Source of the DNA: UBA2279 sp034399355
GTDB taxonomy: Bacteria > Actinomycetota > Coriobacteriia > Anaerosomatales > Anaerosomataceae
Reading direction: 5' to 3'
DNA: 42,741 nt
NCBI GenBank assembly: GCA_034399355.1
Contig: JAXMMT010000035.1
Location: 1-42,741, forward strand
Shown here: piece by piece, positions 8,536 through 15,848 of the stretch
Layout: the number at the start of each line of letters is the position of its first letter
Position numbering within the stretch: position 1 is the first letter of the stretch
Position numbers and translations under genes: made by a program
Notes under the pieces: generated by a model
What the model saw: the letters and a program-made list of their open reading frames with translations, nothing else
Database searches by the model: none
Told to the model about the DNA's origin: nothing

Positions 8536-9392
8536 TGCTGCTCCTGTCGGGGGACGATTGCCATGTTGTCGATGAGGCGAGTCGCACCCACTCGTGCCGC
8601 GATGATCGCCCGGGCGGGGATGGCGAGCGCCTCGAGCGGCTCCAGCGTCGTCGGGTCCACGATCGCGGCGTAGTCGAGCGCAGCTATCGTCTCAGCCTCA
8701 ATGGTGTCGCGCATCGCCGTCGCCAGCACGCGCGTGTCGCACTCACCGTCGAGCGCGAGCGTCTCGGCAGTACGCAGCGCTCGATACAGCACGGTCGCCG
8801 CTATTCGCTCCTCCTGGCCGAGATACGCGTTGCGGCTCGACATCGCCAGCCCGTCGCACTCGCGCACGATGGGGCAGCCGACGACCTTCACCGGCAAGTC
8901 GAGGTCACGCACCAGACGCTTGACGACCTGCAGCTGCTGGTAGTCCTTCTCGCCGAAGAATACGAGGTCGGGTCCGACGATCGAGAGGAGCTTGGTGACG
9001 ACGGTGCAGACGCCCCCGAAGTGGGTCGGCCTGGTCACGCCCTCCCATACACTGCCGAGCGGACCGGGGTCGACCGTCATGGCGGCGTCAGCGGCATACA
9101 TTGTGCTCACTCCGGGCTCGAAGACGAGATCAGCGCCCTCGGCGGCGAGCAGCGCGAGGTCACGGTCGAGATTCCGCGGATACGCCTCGAAATCCTCGCC
9201 GGGGCCGAACTGGGTGGGGTTCACGAAGATGGACACCACGACGTACTCCGCCCGTGCGCAGGCCGCCTGCACGAGCGAGAGGTGCCCATCATGAAGCGCC
9301 CCCATCGTGGGGACGAGCGCGACACGCTTACTTTCGCGCTTCGCGGCCAGGACCGCGCCGTGCACTTCGGCTTTGGATGACAGCCGCTCCAC
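8532..9392 (-). CDS. panC: Pantothenate synthetase
   Basis: A 286-residue enzyme that joins pantoate and beta-alanine with ATP to form pantothenate. The nucleotide-binding motif PTMGALHDGHLSLV is at about residues 30-43, followed by SIFVNPTQFGPGEDFEAYPR, FFGEKDYQQLQVVKRLV and SSRNAYL (KMSKS-like). The start is GTG at 9392, one base after the panB stop, with GGAGGAG ending 5 bases upstream. Longer in-frame starts run back into panB and give a low-complexity Ser/Arg-rich extension that is an out-of-frame reading of panB. Confidence 0.95.
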   Translation of the reverse strand: MERLSSKAEVHGAVLAAKRESKRVALVPTMGALHDGHLSLVQAACARAEYVVVSIFVNPTQFGPGEDFEAYPRNLDRDLALLAAEGADLVFEPGVSTMYAADAAMTVDPGPLGSVWEGVTRPTHFGGVCTVVTKLLSIVGPDLVFFGEKDYQQLQVVKRLVRDLDLPVKVVGCPIVRECDGLAMSSRNAYLGQEERIAATVLYRALRTAETLALDGECDTRVLATAMRDTIEAETIAALDYAAIVDPTTLEPLEALAIPARAIIAARVGATRLIDNMAIVPRQEQQ

Positions 9393-9393
9393 G

Positions 9394-10281
9394 CTACTCC
9401 TCCGGCTCGAACGTCGACGGAAGTCCGCGCTCGAGTTCGGCGACGATGCTTTCCTCGGCATGCGTGAGCTGTTCCTCGCCGGGAAACGCACCGACACGCA
9501 CGTCGGACGCGTAGGCTGCGACCGCCTCAGTCATCGCGGCGCCGATCTCCGCGTAGCGCTTCGTGTGACGCGGGGTGAAGTCCCCGATCCCGAGCAGGTC
9601 GTGGAAGACCTGCACCTGCCCGTCGCAACCGCCGCCCGCGCCGATGCCGATCGTCGGTATCGAGAGCTCCTCGCTCGCGATAGCGGCGACCTCGGCGTGT
9701 ATGAGTTCGAGCACGATGGCGAACGCACCGGCGGCCTCAAGCGCGAGGCAGTCCTCGACGAGTCGCATGGCCGAGTCGGCGTCGCGGGCCTGCACCTTAT
9801 AGCCACCCAAGACGTTCACCGACTGCGGTGTGAGCCCGACGTGTCCCATAACGGGGATGCCGGCCGCGACCATGCGCTCCACCAGCGGGGCGACATCGGC
9901 GCCGCCTTCGATCTTGACGGCATTCGCGCCCGCCTCGGCCAGGAATCGTGCCGCGTTGCGCAGCGCTTCCCCATGCGTGATGCGGTAGCTCATGAACGGC
10001 ATGTCGGCGACGACCAGCGCGCGGGTGATGCCTCTTGAGACGGCAGCGGTGTGGTGCACCATGTCGTCCATGGTGACCGGCAGCGTGGATGTATGACCGA
10101 GCAACACCATGCCCAGCGAGTCGCCCACTAACACGACATCGACTCCTGCGGCATCCACGGCGCGCGCCGAGGGTGCGTCGTAGGCGGTGATCATGACGAT
10201 CGGTTCCCCTGCAGCCTTCATCTCACGAAGTCTCAGGGTGGTGACGGGCTTGCTCGCGCCCTGCGGAGCGGCAGCGCTCAT
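9394..10281 (-). CDS. panB: 3-methyl-2-oxobutanoate hydroxymethyltransferase
   Basis: A 295-residue PanB. It transfers a one-carbon unit from methylene-tetrahydrofolate to ketoisovalerate, the first committed step of pantothenate synthesis. Motifs seen are MITAYDAPSARAVDAAGVDVVLVGDSLG, MPFMSY, NAVKIEGG, MGHVGLTPQSVN and IGIGAG. Two neighbouring ATGs are possible (10284 and 10281); the second has better spacing to AAGGAG. It is the first gene of the panB-panC-nadA-nadB-nadC run and has an extended -10 promoter upstream. Confidence 0.95.
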   Translation of the reverse strand: MSAAAPQGASKPVTTLRLREMKAAGEPIVMITAYDAPSARAVDAAGVDVVLVGDSLGMVLLGHTSTLPVTMDDMVHHTAAVSRGITRALVVADMPFMSYRITHGEALRNAARFLAEAGANAVKIEGGADVAPLVERMVAAGIPVMGHVGLTPQSVNVLGGYKVQARDADSAMRLVEDCLALEAAGAFAIVLELIHAEVAAIASEELSIPTIGIGAGGGCDGQVQVFHDLLGIGDFTPRHTKRYAEIGAAMTEAVAAYASDVRVGAFPGEEQLTHAEESIVAELERGLPSTFEPEE

Positions 10282-10349
10282 CATCGGCTCCTTCCCGACC
10301 GTCCCAGCCCGTCCCCGGGTCCAGGCGGTTCTCCTCGGATGGGTTTCCG

Positions 10350-10358
10350 AGTATAGCA
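10350..10358 (-). promoter_or_regulatory. Extended -10 promoter of the panB-nad operon
   Basis: The minus strand reads TGCTATACT (10358-10350), an extended -10 element (TGn before TATACT), in the 126-base gap between the MinD-type ATPase gene and panB. I see no good -35 box, as expected for an extended -10 promoter. An inverted repeat (CTCGGA/TCCGAG, 10334-10351) overlaps it. Confidence 0.45.
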
Positions 10359-10407
10359 CCAGGTAAGCGCCGTGCGCGCCACTCTGGGCGATGGTATTTC
10401 GCGAACG

Positions 10408-11319
10408 TCAGGAGGTGACGGTCGCGCGAACGCGTTCCCAGACAGCGCGAACAGCCGCAAGACCGGGGCCGTCACCGTCCTCGCCGGGCGCCGGAAGGTC
10501 GTTGCCCTCGGCCATCCCGCCCAGCAGCTTCGCCAGCGCGGGATCGAACGGGACTTCGCCGATGAGCTCGATTCCGGCCTCCGCGCAGTACGTCCGAACG
10601 CGCTCAGCGCCGCTCGCGGACAAATCGGCTTTGTTGAGGATCGCCGAGACGGGTACATCGAGCCTGCGGGCGAGTCGGACAAGCCGATCGAGATCGTGGA
10701 CACCGGAGGCACTGGGCTCGGTAACCGCAACCAGATGATCGGTATTGACGATAGCCGCGATGACCGGGCAGCCAATGCCGGGGGGCCCGTCGATCACCAC
10801 GAGCGCCGCGTCGGTCGTCTCGGCCAGATGCCGTGCGCGCTCGCGAACCTCGGTCACGAGCTTGCCTGAAAGGTCCTCGCCAGGACGCAGGTTGCCGAAG
10901 ACGATCGGACCAATGCTGGTCAGACCCGAACACGCCTCACCTGCCTGCTTCGGACGCATCGTCACCGCTCCGGTCGGGCAGACCAAGGCGCACGCTCCGC
11001 ACCCCTCGCATACCCAAGGATCGACGTGGTAGGCGACGTCGGGACCCGTGACCCGCGGCTCGACGGCGCCAAAGCGGCACACATCCACACAGGCGCCGCA
11101 CGCGCTACATGCCGCGACATCGATCACGGCCTCGCTCGCACCTCCGAACGCCTCACACACCACATCGGAGGCACCAAGCGCGATGGGCAGATTCGCCGCC
11201 TCGACGTCACAGTCCGCAACGACGACAGGGCGATCATCCGCAGCAAAATGCGCAAACGCCGCCGAAAGCGTCGTCTTGCCGGTGCCGCCTTTGCCGGACG
11301 CGACCACGAGCGTTCTCAT
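10408..11319 (-). CDS. MinD/Mrp-type P-loop ATPase with inserted double [4Fe-4S] ferredoxin domain (second copy)
   Basis: A 303-residue protein. It begins with the deviant Walker A SGKGGTGKT (about residues 8-16). A two-cluster ferredoxin insert follows at about residues 70-125 (CSACGACVDVCRFGAV, CEGCGACALVCPTGAV). The second half of the ATPase fold then resumes with VVIDGPPGIGCPVIAAI. ATPases of this build accompany NifX-like and orange-protein genes in anaerobes and are thought to assemble or move metal clusters. The biochemical role is unproven. Its ATG overlaps the stop of the first copy (ATGA). The ferredoxin ligands are intact and the Walker motif is complete, so both activities should be functional. 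Confidence 0.88.
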   Translation of the reverse strand: MRTLVVASGKGGTGKTTLSAAFAHFAADDRPVVVADCDVEAANLPIALGASDVVCEAFGGASEAVIDVAACSACGACVDVCRFGAVEPRVTGPDVAYHVDPWVCEGCGACALVCPTGAVTMRPKQAGEACSGLTSIGPIVFGNLRPGEDLSGKLVTEVRERARHLAETTDAALVVIDGPPGIGCPVIAAIVNTDHLVAVTEPSASGVHDLDRLVRLARRLDVPVSAILNKADLSASGAERVRTYCAEAGIELIGEVPFDPALAKLLGGMAEGNDLPAPGEDGDGPGLAAVRAVWERVRATVTS

Positions 11320-12203
11320 GCGACCGCCTCACGTTCCGCCACGAGTGCGGCCACAACGGTGATGGCATCGGCGACCGCCTGAACCTCGTCAGCGACGAGG
11401 TGCGCATCCGCGTAGCGCTCGGCCACCTCGCGCATAAAGGGGATGTGAGCAACGAGGGGTATCCCTTCGCGCGTGCACCACGCCTCCACATCCACCGACC
11501 CCGTGCCGACGCGGTTGAGCACGACCGCCATCGGCACCTTAAGCTCGTGACCGAGACGGGCGGCGAGTTCAAGATCGTGCAGACCGAAAGGTGTGGGCTC
11601 CGTCACGAGAAGCAGCAAGTCGGCACCCCGAACGGCTGCCACCGCCGCACACGACACGCCTGGCGGTGCGTCGAGCACCGCGAAAGCATGTGAAGCCGCG
11701 AACGCACGCGCCGCACGAATGACATCAGGTGCCTTCACGTCGCCAACGTCGAGCGCACCGCTCACGAGCGTGAGTCGGTCTGCCGTAGCCACACCTTGGA
11801 CAGGCCCCCAAGACACTTCGCCGACGCGGCGCTGCGTCTCGCCCATTGCCCCGATTGGGCACGCCATGACACAGGCACCGCAGCCGTGGCAGAGTTCAGG
11901 GAACACGAGCGTGTGCCCGCCCAGGATGCGTATCGCGCCGTACGCGCACGCATCGCGGCAGGCGCCACACGCGGTACATGCCTCCTGGTCGATCTCCGCA
12001 AGCGGCACCATGACGGCCCGGTGCCGCGCTTCCATCTCGAAGAAGAGATGGTCATTCGGCGCCTCAACGTCACAGTCGACCAAGACGACGTCGCGACCAT
12101 CTCGCGCCAAGGCGGCGGCGAGGTTGGTCGCGACGAGCGTCTTACCGGTGCCGCCTTTGCCGGAAGCTACGGCAACGGTAAACGTGCTACCCGTATTGCG
12201 CAC
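11316..12203 (-). CDS. MinD/Mrp-type P-loop ATPase with inserted double [4Fe-4S] ferredoxin domain (first copy)
   Basis: A 295-residue paralogue of the next gene, with ASGKGGTGKTLVATNLA, ferredoxin motifs CTACGACRDACAYGAI and CHGCGACVMACPIGAM, and VLDAPPGVSCAAVAAV. The GTG at 12203 follows the TAG of the upstream NifX-like gene within two bases. GGAGG lies 11 bases upstream, slightly far. An alternative GTG at 12221 would add six residues but has no ribosome site. The two copies form a tandem pair as in other anaerobes and may act as a heterodimer, though that is inference. Confidence 0.87.
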   Translation of the reverse strand: MRNTGSTFTVAVASGKGGTGKTLVATNLAAALARDGRDVVLVDCDVEAPNDHLFFEMEARHRAVMVPLAEIDQEACTACGACRDACAYGAIRILGGHTLVFPELCHGCGACVMACPIGAMGETQRRVGEVSWGPVQGVATADRLTLVSGALDVGDVKAPDVIRAARAFAASHAFAVLDAPPGVSCAAVAAVRGADLLLLVTEPTPFGLHDLELAARLGHELKVPMAVVLNRVGTGSVDVEAWCTREGIPLVAHIPFMREVAERYADAHLVADEVQAVADAITVVAALVAEREAVA

Positions 12204-12204
12204 G

Positions 12205-12594
12205 CTAGTGGTTTCCTCCACCGCACACGTACGATGGGTCGATCACCTCGACGTCGCCCGCGATCAAGGCGGCGACCGCCTCACTCACGATAGGCAGTTG
12301 GTTGTCGAAATACACGGTGATGCCCACGTCATTGAAGCCGGCGAGCGGACGAGCACCGATACCCGCGACGATAAGCGCATTCACGCCATGCGAGGCCAGC
12401 AACTGCACGGGCTGCAAGCAGCCACCGTCCTGGTGGGGCGGATTGTCGATAACGCGCACCTCTGCGACAACCCCATCCTCGATATCGACCAGCGTGAAGC
12501 AGTCGCAGTGGCCAAAGTGGCCCGAACGTTCTACTTCCATGCCTCCCTGGCCGCTCGAAGGAACAGCAAGTGTCATGCGGGTCTTCTCGGTCAT
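12205..12594 (-). CDS. NifX/NifB-C-terminal-like (dinitrogenase Fe-Mo cofactor biosynthesis fold) protein, copy 2
   Basis: A 129-residue protein of the dinitrogenase iron-molybdenum cofactor biosynthesis domain family. It has the typical pattern of an N-terminal strand, GHFGHCDCFTLVDI, a central HGVNALIVAGIGARPLAGFNDVGITVY, and a Cys/His-rich tail CGGGNH that could bind metal. Such small proteins bind Fe-S or Fe-Mo type clusters (NifX, NafY, MTH1175). No nitrogenase genes are present here, so a role in a different metal cluster is more likely. The ATG at 12594 has AAAGGA upstream, and the protein is 25 bases downstream of its paralogue. Confidence 0.82.
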   Translation of the reverse strand: MTEKTRMTLAVPSSGQGGMEVERSGHFGHCDCFTLVDIEDGVVAEVRVIDNPPHQDGGCLQPVQLLASHGVNALIVAGIGARPLAGFNDVGITVYFDNQLPIVSEAVAALIAGDVEVIDPSYVCGGGNH

Positions 12595-12619
12595 ACGTCG
12601 TCCTTTCAAATGATGCACG

Positions 12620-12979
12620 CTAGTGGGCGTGCGCTTCTCCAGCTTCGGTGAGCTCGGCAAGCGTGCCGGCCTCGAGCGCCTCAAGCGCCTCGCGCACCGT
12701 CATTCCAACTGCGCTGTACCCTTTGATCCCCGCCAACCCAAGAGCGGGGAAGGCCTTGGGCCCGAGATGTCCTGTGACCACGGCCTCGACGCCATGGTCA
12801 GCAACGAGTTCTGCCGAGGCGATACCTGCGGCCTGCATAGCATTGCGATTCGTGGAGTTGTCGATCGCCTCAACACTGTCAGTCCCGGTGTCTACGACCA
12901 GGAAGTAGTGTGCGCGCCCGAACCTTTCATCAACCGTGTCGTCCAAAGACGGGCCCACCGCTGATACCGCGACCTTCAT
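12620..12979 (-). CDS. NifX/NifB-C-terminal-like protein, copy 1
   Basis: A 119-residue protein of the same fold: MKVAVSAVGPSLDDTVDERFGRAHYFLVVD, then HGVEAVVTGHLGPKAFPALGLAGIKGY, ending in HAH. The RFGRA motif with D-x-x-V-D-x-R-F-G is the classical start of the family. The ATG at 12979 overlaps the stop of the small Gly/Arg-rich protein (ATGA), so translation of the three is coupled. It lacks the Cys-rich tail of copy 2, suggesting the two paralogues have different metal-binding roles. Confidence 0.84.
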   Translation of the reverse strand: MKVAVSAVGPSLDDTVDERFGRAHYFLVVDTGTDSVEAIDNSTNRNAMQAAGIASAELVADHGVEAVVTGHLGPKAFPALGLAGIKGYSAVGMTVREALEALEAGTLAELTEAGEAHAH

Positions 12980-13170
12980 CGCTGACCCCTCCTGCCCAAG
13001 CCGAGTCCACGGCCGAGCCCACGGCCCAGACGTCCGAGCCCACGGCCGAGCCCCCGTCCGAGCCCACGGCCGAGTCCCACACGTGGGGCATCATCGGTCA
13101 CACAGCGACCGCGGCCGCCACCTGTCATCGGTCCAGCACCCTGCGGGCCTGTTCCGTCCATTCCTGGCAT
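12976..13170 (-). CDS. DUF5320-like small Gly/Arg-rich protein
   Basis: A 64-residue protein. The first 22 residues (MPGMDGTGPQGAGPMTGGGRGR) match the start typical of DUF5320 proteins, which are found beside NifX-like and MinD-like ATPase genes. The rest is a run of GLGRG repeats. Function unknown. The ATG at 13170 is preceded by GAAGGAGG with 7-base spacing, a very good site. The in-frame codon further upstream is weaker. The repeats suggest a flexible or nucleic-acid/cluster-contacting tail but this is speculation. Confidence 0.75.
   Translation of the reverse strand: MPGMDGTGPQGAGPMTGGGRGRCVTDDAPRVGLGRGLGRGLGRGLGRLGRGLGRGLGLGRRGQR
13001..13080 (-). repeat. Short tandem repeat inside the Gly/Arg-rich gene
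   Basis: The plus strand repeats GAGCCCACGGCC-type 12-base units with small changes (gagtccacggcc, gagcccacggcc, gagcccacggcc). They encode GLGRG units on the minus strand. The copy number may vary between strains. Confidence 0.7.
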
Positions 13171-13212
13171 GATCAAGACCTCCTTCTTCGGCGCGACTTT
13201 CAATCGCGTCAC

Positions 13213-13611
13213 TTAGTCCTTCGCTACCACACGCTCCACAGCGGTGACGAGCAGCGACAGCACCCGCTCCCGTTCACGCAGGTGATCGAGCCAATGCTCG
13301 AGAAGCTCGCGCCCCTCGGCTGTCAGCATGTACTGCCGGCGTTGCGGCCCAGACTCGCCCTCCACCCATGTCGAGACAACAAGACTGTCTTCTTCCATCC
13401 GGCGAAGCAGTCGATAGAGCCCGCCGGGGTCGGCTGAGACCTGCCCGTCGGTCATGTCCTCGATGCTCTTGCGGACGTCGTAGCCGTGCGCCTCCGAGTC
13501 TGCGAGGGCCGCAAGCACGGCGGGCTCCAGGAGCGCTCCTCTGCCTCGGCCGAGGTTGCGATGTGTGCCATCGACAGCCTCGCAGCAACGCCTACGTCCT
13601 TGACCTGGCAT
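13213..13611 (-). CDS. PadR-family transcriptional regulator
   Basis: A 132-residue protein. After a Cys/Arg-rich N terminus (GQGRRRCCEA) comes a PadR winged helix: LLEPAVLAALADSEAHGYDVRKSIED, then GGLYRLLRRMEEDSLVVSTWVEGESGPQRRQYMLTAEGRELLEHW and a C-terminal helix for dimerisation. It is the first gene of the NifX/MinD operon and is divergent from the AOR operon, so it may control one or both. The ATG at 13611 has AAAGGAG 8-9 bases upstream; the longer frame from 13653 runs into the promoter. The Cys pair near the N terminus could be a metal or redox sensor, which is a guess. Confidence 0.85.
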   Translation of the reverse strand: MPGQGRRRCCEAVDGTHRNLGRGRGALLEPAVLAALADSEAHGYDVRKSIEDMTDGQVSADPGGLYRLLRRMEEDSLVVSTWVEGESGPQRRQYMLTAEGRELLEHWLDHLRERERVLSLLVTAVERVVAKD

Positions 13612-13633
13612 CCAATCAACTCCTTTATCAAGC

Positions 13634-13671
13634 CATCTAAGTGTATAACACATATAGATGACTTAGTACAA
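13634..13671 (-). promoter_or_regulatory. Promoter of the PadR/NifX/MinD operon with nested inverted repeats (candidate PadR operator)
   Basis: On the minus strand TTGTAC (13671-13666), an 18-base spacer and TATACA (13647-13642) form a promoter. Two interleaved inverted repeats cover it: CATCTA (13634-13639) with TAGATG (13655-13660), and CTAAGT (13637-13642) with ACTTAG (13661-13666). GTGTATAACAC lies at the centre. The position over the -35/-10 region just upstream of the regulator fits autorepression. I see no clear promoter for the AOR operon in the remaining 130 bases, apart from an AT-rich patch near 13725-13735. Confidence 0.5.
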
Positions 13672-13799
13672 GCACTGCCAGCGGCGAAAGAACCTCACAG
13701 GAGCGATGCATCCCCGCGCGACGGGTATATCTATAGGGTTCGACCACTGCAGGTGTGACCCCCCGATGGGGCGTCGCCTGACAAGCATGGAGGTGGGCT

Positions 13800-15575
13800 G
13801 TGAGAACGATCCTCCGCGTCAACATGTCCGATCTGTCCGTCAAGAAAGAACCACTACCCAATAAGTGGGCCAACTATGGAGGTCGGGCGCTCACCGATGC
13901 GCTGGTCTTCACTGAGGTCCCGGCCGACGCCGATCCTCTCGGCCCGGCGAACAAGCTCGTCATCGCTCCCGGGCTGCTCGGCGGAACGACAGCACCGAAC
14001 GGCGGACGCCTGTCCGTTGGTGCGAAGAGTCCCCTGACTGGCGGCATCAAGGAGTCGAACTCGGGTGGTCAAGTCGCCCACGCGCTCGGCCGCATCGGAG
14101 TCGCGGCCATCGTCGTCGAGGGCAAGCCCTCTGATTCGGCCGCACGCTACGTCCTCGAGATCGGTCCCAGCGGCGATGCGAAGCTTGCACGTCGCGACGA
14201 ACTCGCCGGCCTAGGCAACTACGCCACCGTCGACGAGCTCAAGAAGGCGTTTGCCGAGGACGGCCGTTACTCGACGATGACGAACGGCCCCGGAGGCGAG
14301 ATGCTGCTCCCCGGTGCAGGTATCGCCGTCTCCGACCCACACGGCTACCCCAACCGCTTCGCCGGCCGCGGTGGCCTCGGAGCGGTCATGGGCAGCAAGG
14401 GCCTTAAGGCTGTCGTCGTCAATGACGCCGGTCTGTCCTATCGCGACCATGCCGACAAAGACGCTTTCAATGCAGCGGTCAAAAAGTTCGCGGCCGCCCT
14501 GAAGGAGCATCCGGTCAGCGGCACCGGCCTACCGACCTACGGCACCAACGTGCTCGCTAACATCATCAACGAGGCCGGTGGCTATCCGACGCGCAACTTC
14601 TCGAACGGCCAGTTCGAGGGCGTGGGCAACATCTCCGGCGAGAAGATGCGTGAGATCACCCTCGAGCGTGGCGGCAACGTGAAACACGGCTGCCACAGCG
14701 GGTGCGTCATCCAGTGCTCGCGCTACTATGTCCACCCGGACGGTAGCTACTGGACCAAGGGCTCCGAGTACGAGTCCGTCTGGGCACTCGGCGCAAACTG
14801 CGGCATCGACGACCTGGATGCGATCGCGGCCCTCGACTACGAGTGCGGCGACATCGGCATCGACACCATCGAGATGGGCGCAACACTGGCCGTCTACATG
14901 GAGTCCGGCAAACTCGCGTTCGGTGACGGCGAAGGCGCGCTGCGCGTGCTCAAGGAGGTCCGCCAGGACACCTACCTCGGCAGGACTATCGGCTCAGGCG
15001 CCGAGGCGACCGGCAAGGCGTTCGGCGTCACGCGTATCCCGGTCGTCAAACACCAGGCGATGCCCGCCTACGACCCGCGCCCGATCCAGGGCATCGGCGT
15101 CACGTACGCGACCTCCACGATGGGCGCCGACCACACCGCCGGCTACTCGATCACGGCCAACGTGCTCGCAGTCGGTGGCACGGTCGACCCGCTGAAGTCT
15201 GAGGGCCAAGCAGAACTCTCCAAAAACCTGCAGATCGCAACGGCGATGCTCGATTCGCTCGGCTTCTGCATCTTCGTCGCCTTCCCGGTGCTGGACATCC
15301 CCGAAGCCTTCAACGCCATCGGTGAGATGGTCACCGCACACACCGGCAAGACCTGGGGTGCCGACGAGCTCATGCAGCTCGGCAAAGAGGCGATGACCTA
15401 CGAGCGGGTCTTCAACCAGCACGCCGGATTCACGGCGGCCGACGATCGGCTGCCGGCGTATATGTACACCGAGAAGTTGCCACCGCACAACGCAGTCTTC
15501 ACGGTGTCTGATGAGGAGCTGGACTCAGTTCACGACTTCGTGCCGGAGACAGCCGCGAAGATGGGCATCAGCTAA
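13800..15575 (+). CDS. Aldehyde:ferredoxin oxidoreductase (tungsten/molybdenum bis-pterin enzyme)
   Basis: A 591-residue member of the AOR family, which oxidises aldehydes to acids with ferredoxin, or the reverse. The N-terminal pterin-binding domain shows APGLLGGTTAPNGGRLSVGAKSPLTGG and the AGRGGLGAVMGSKGLKA loop. The [4Fe-4S] ligands are about Cys298, 302 and 306 (HGCHSGCVIQC) with a fourth at about 490 (SLGFCIFV). The spacing C-x3-C-x3-C differs from the classical C-x2-C-x3-C. It starts with GTG, with GGAGGTGG four bases upstream. It is followed by MoaD-like and ThiF-like genes, a usual arrangement for tungsten enzymes. The aldehyde substrate is not evident. Confidence 0.92.
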   Translation: MRTILRVNMSDLSVKKEPLPNKWANYGGRALTDALVFTEVPADADPLGPANKLVIAPGLLGGTTAPNGGRLSVGAKSPLTGGIKESNSGGQVAHALGRIGVAAIVVEGKPSDSAARYVLEIGPSGDAKLARRDELAGLGNYATVDELKKAFAEDGRYSTMTNGPGGEMLLPGAGIAVSDPHGYPNRFAGRGGLGAVMGSKGLKAVVVNDAGLSYRDHADKDAFNAAVKKFAAALKEHPVSGTGLPTYGTNVLANIINEAGGYPTRNFSNGQFEGVGNISGEKMREITLERGGNVKHGCHSGCVIQCSRYYVHPDGSYWTKGSEYESVWALGANCGIDDLDAIAALDYECGDIGIDTIEMGATLAVYMESGKLAFGDGEGALRVLKEVRQDTYLGRTIGSGAEATGKAFGVTRIPVVKHQAMPAYDPRPIQGIGVTYATSTMGADHTAGYSITANVLAVGGTVDPLKSEGQAELSKNLQIATAMLDSLGFCIFVAFPVLDIPEAFNAIGEMVTAHTGKTWGADELMQLGKEAMTYERVFNQHAGFTAADDRLPAYMYTEKLPPHNAVFTVSDEELDSVHDFVPETAAKMGIS

Positions 15576-15595
15576 TCAGCGAAGAGGACACCTGC

Positions 15596-15847
15596 ATGCG
15601 TATACAACTCGCACTGTTCGCCAGTCTCACGCAGTACTTGCCTGAGGCCGAGGACAGCGACCGGTTGGGTGCGTACGCGCAGATGATCGACCTGCCCGAC
15701 GGAACGACCGTCGGGCAGGTCGTCGCGCGTCTCGGCCTACCCGACGAACCCCGCATCGTGTTCGCGAGTAACCGCCATGCGCCTGACGAGCACGTCCTGC
15801 AGGAGGGCGAACGTCTGGCGATCTTCCCGCCCGTTGCAGGTGGCTGA
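15596..15847 (+). CDS. MoaD/ThiS-type sulfur carrier protein
   Basis: An 83-residue ubiquitin-like protein ending in PPVAGG. The terminal Gly-Gly is the part that is adenylated and turned into a thiocarboxylate. It contains LPDGTTVGQVVARLGL and VLQEGERLAIFPPV. Placed 20 bases after AOR and directly before a ThiF-like activating enzyme, it probably supplies sulfur for the tungsten or molybdenum pterin of AOR. Naming it MoaD rather than ThiS depends on context. Confidence 0.85.
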   Translation: MRIQLALFASLTQYLPEAEDSDRLGAYAQMIDLPDGTTVGQVVARLGLPDEPRIVFASNRHAPDEHVLQEGERLAIFPPVAGG

Positions 15848-15848
15848 G

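Noticed and set aside
13001..13080. Possible CRISPR-like or intergenic repeat array
   Set aside because: Units are 12 bases, without spacers, and code for the GLGRG repeats of a protein.
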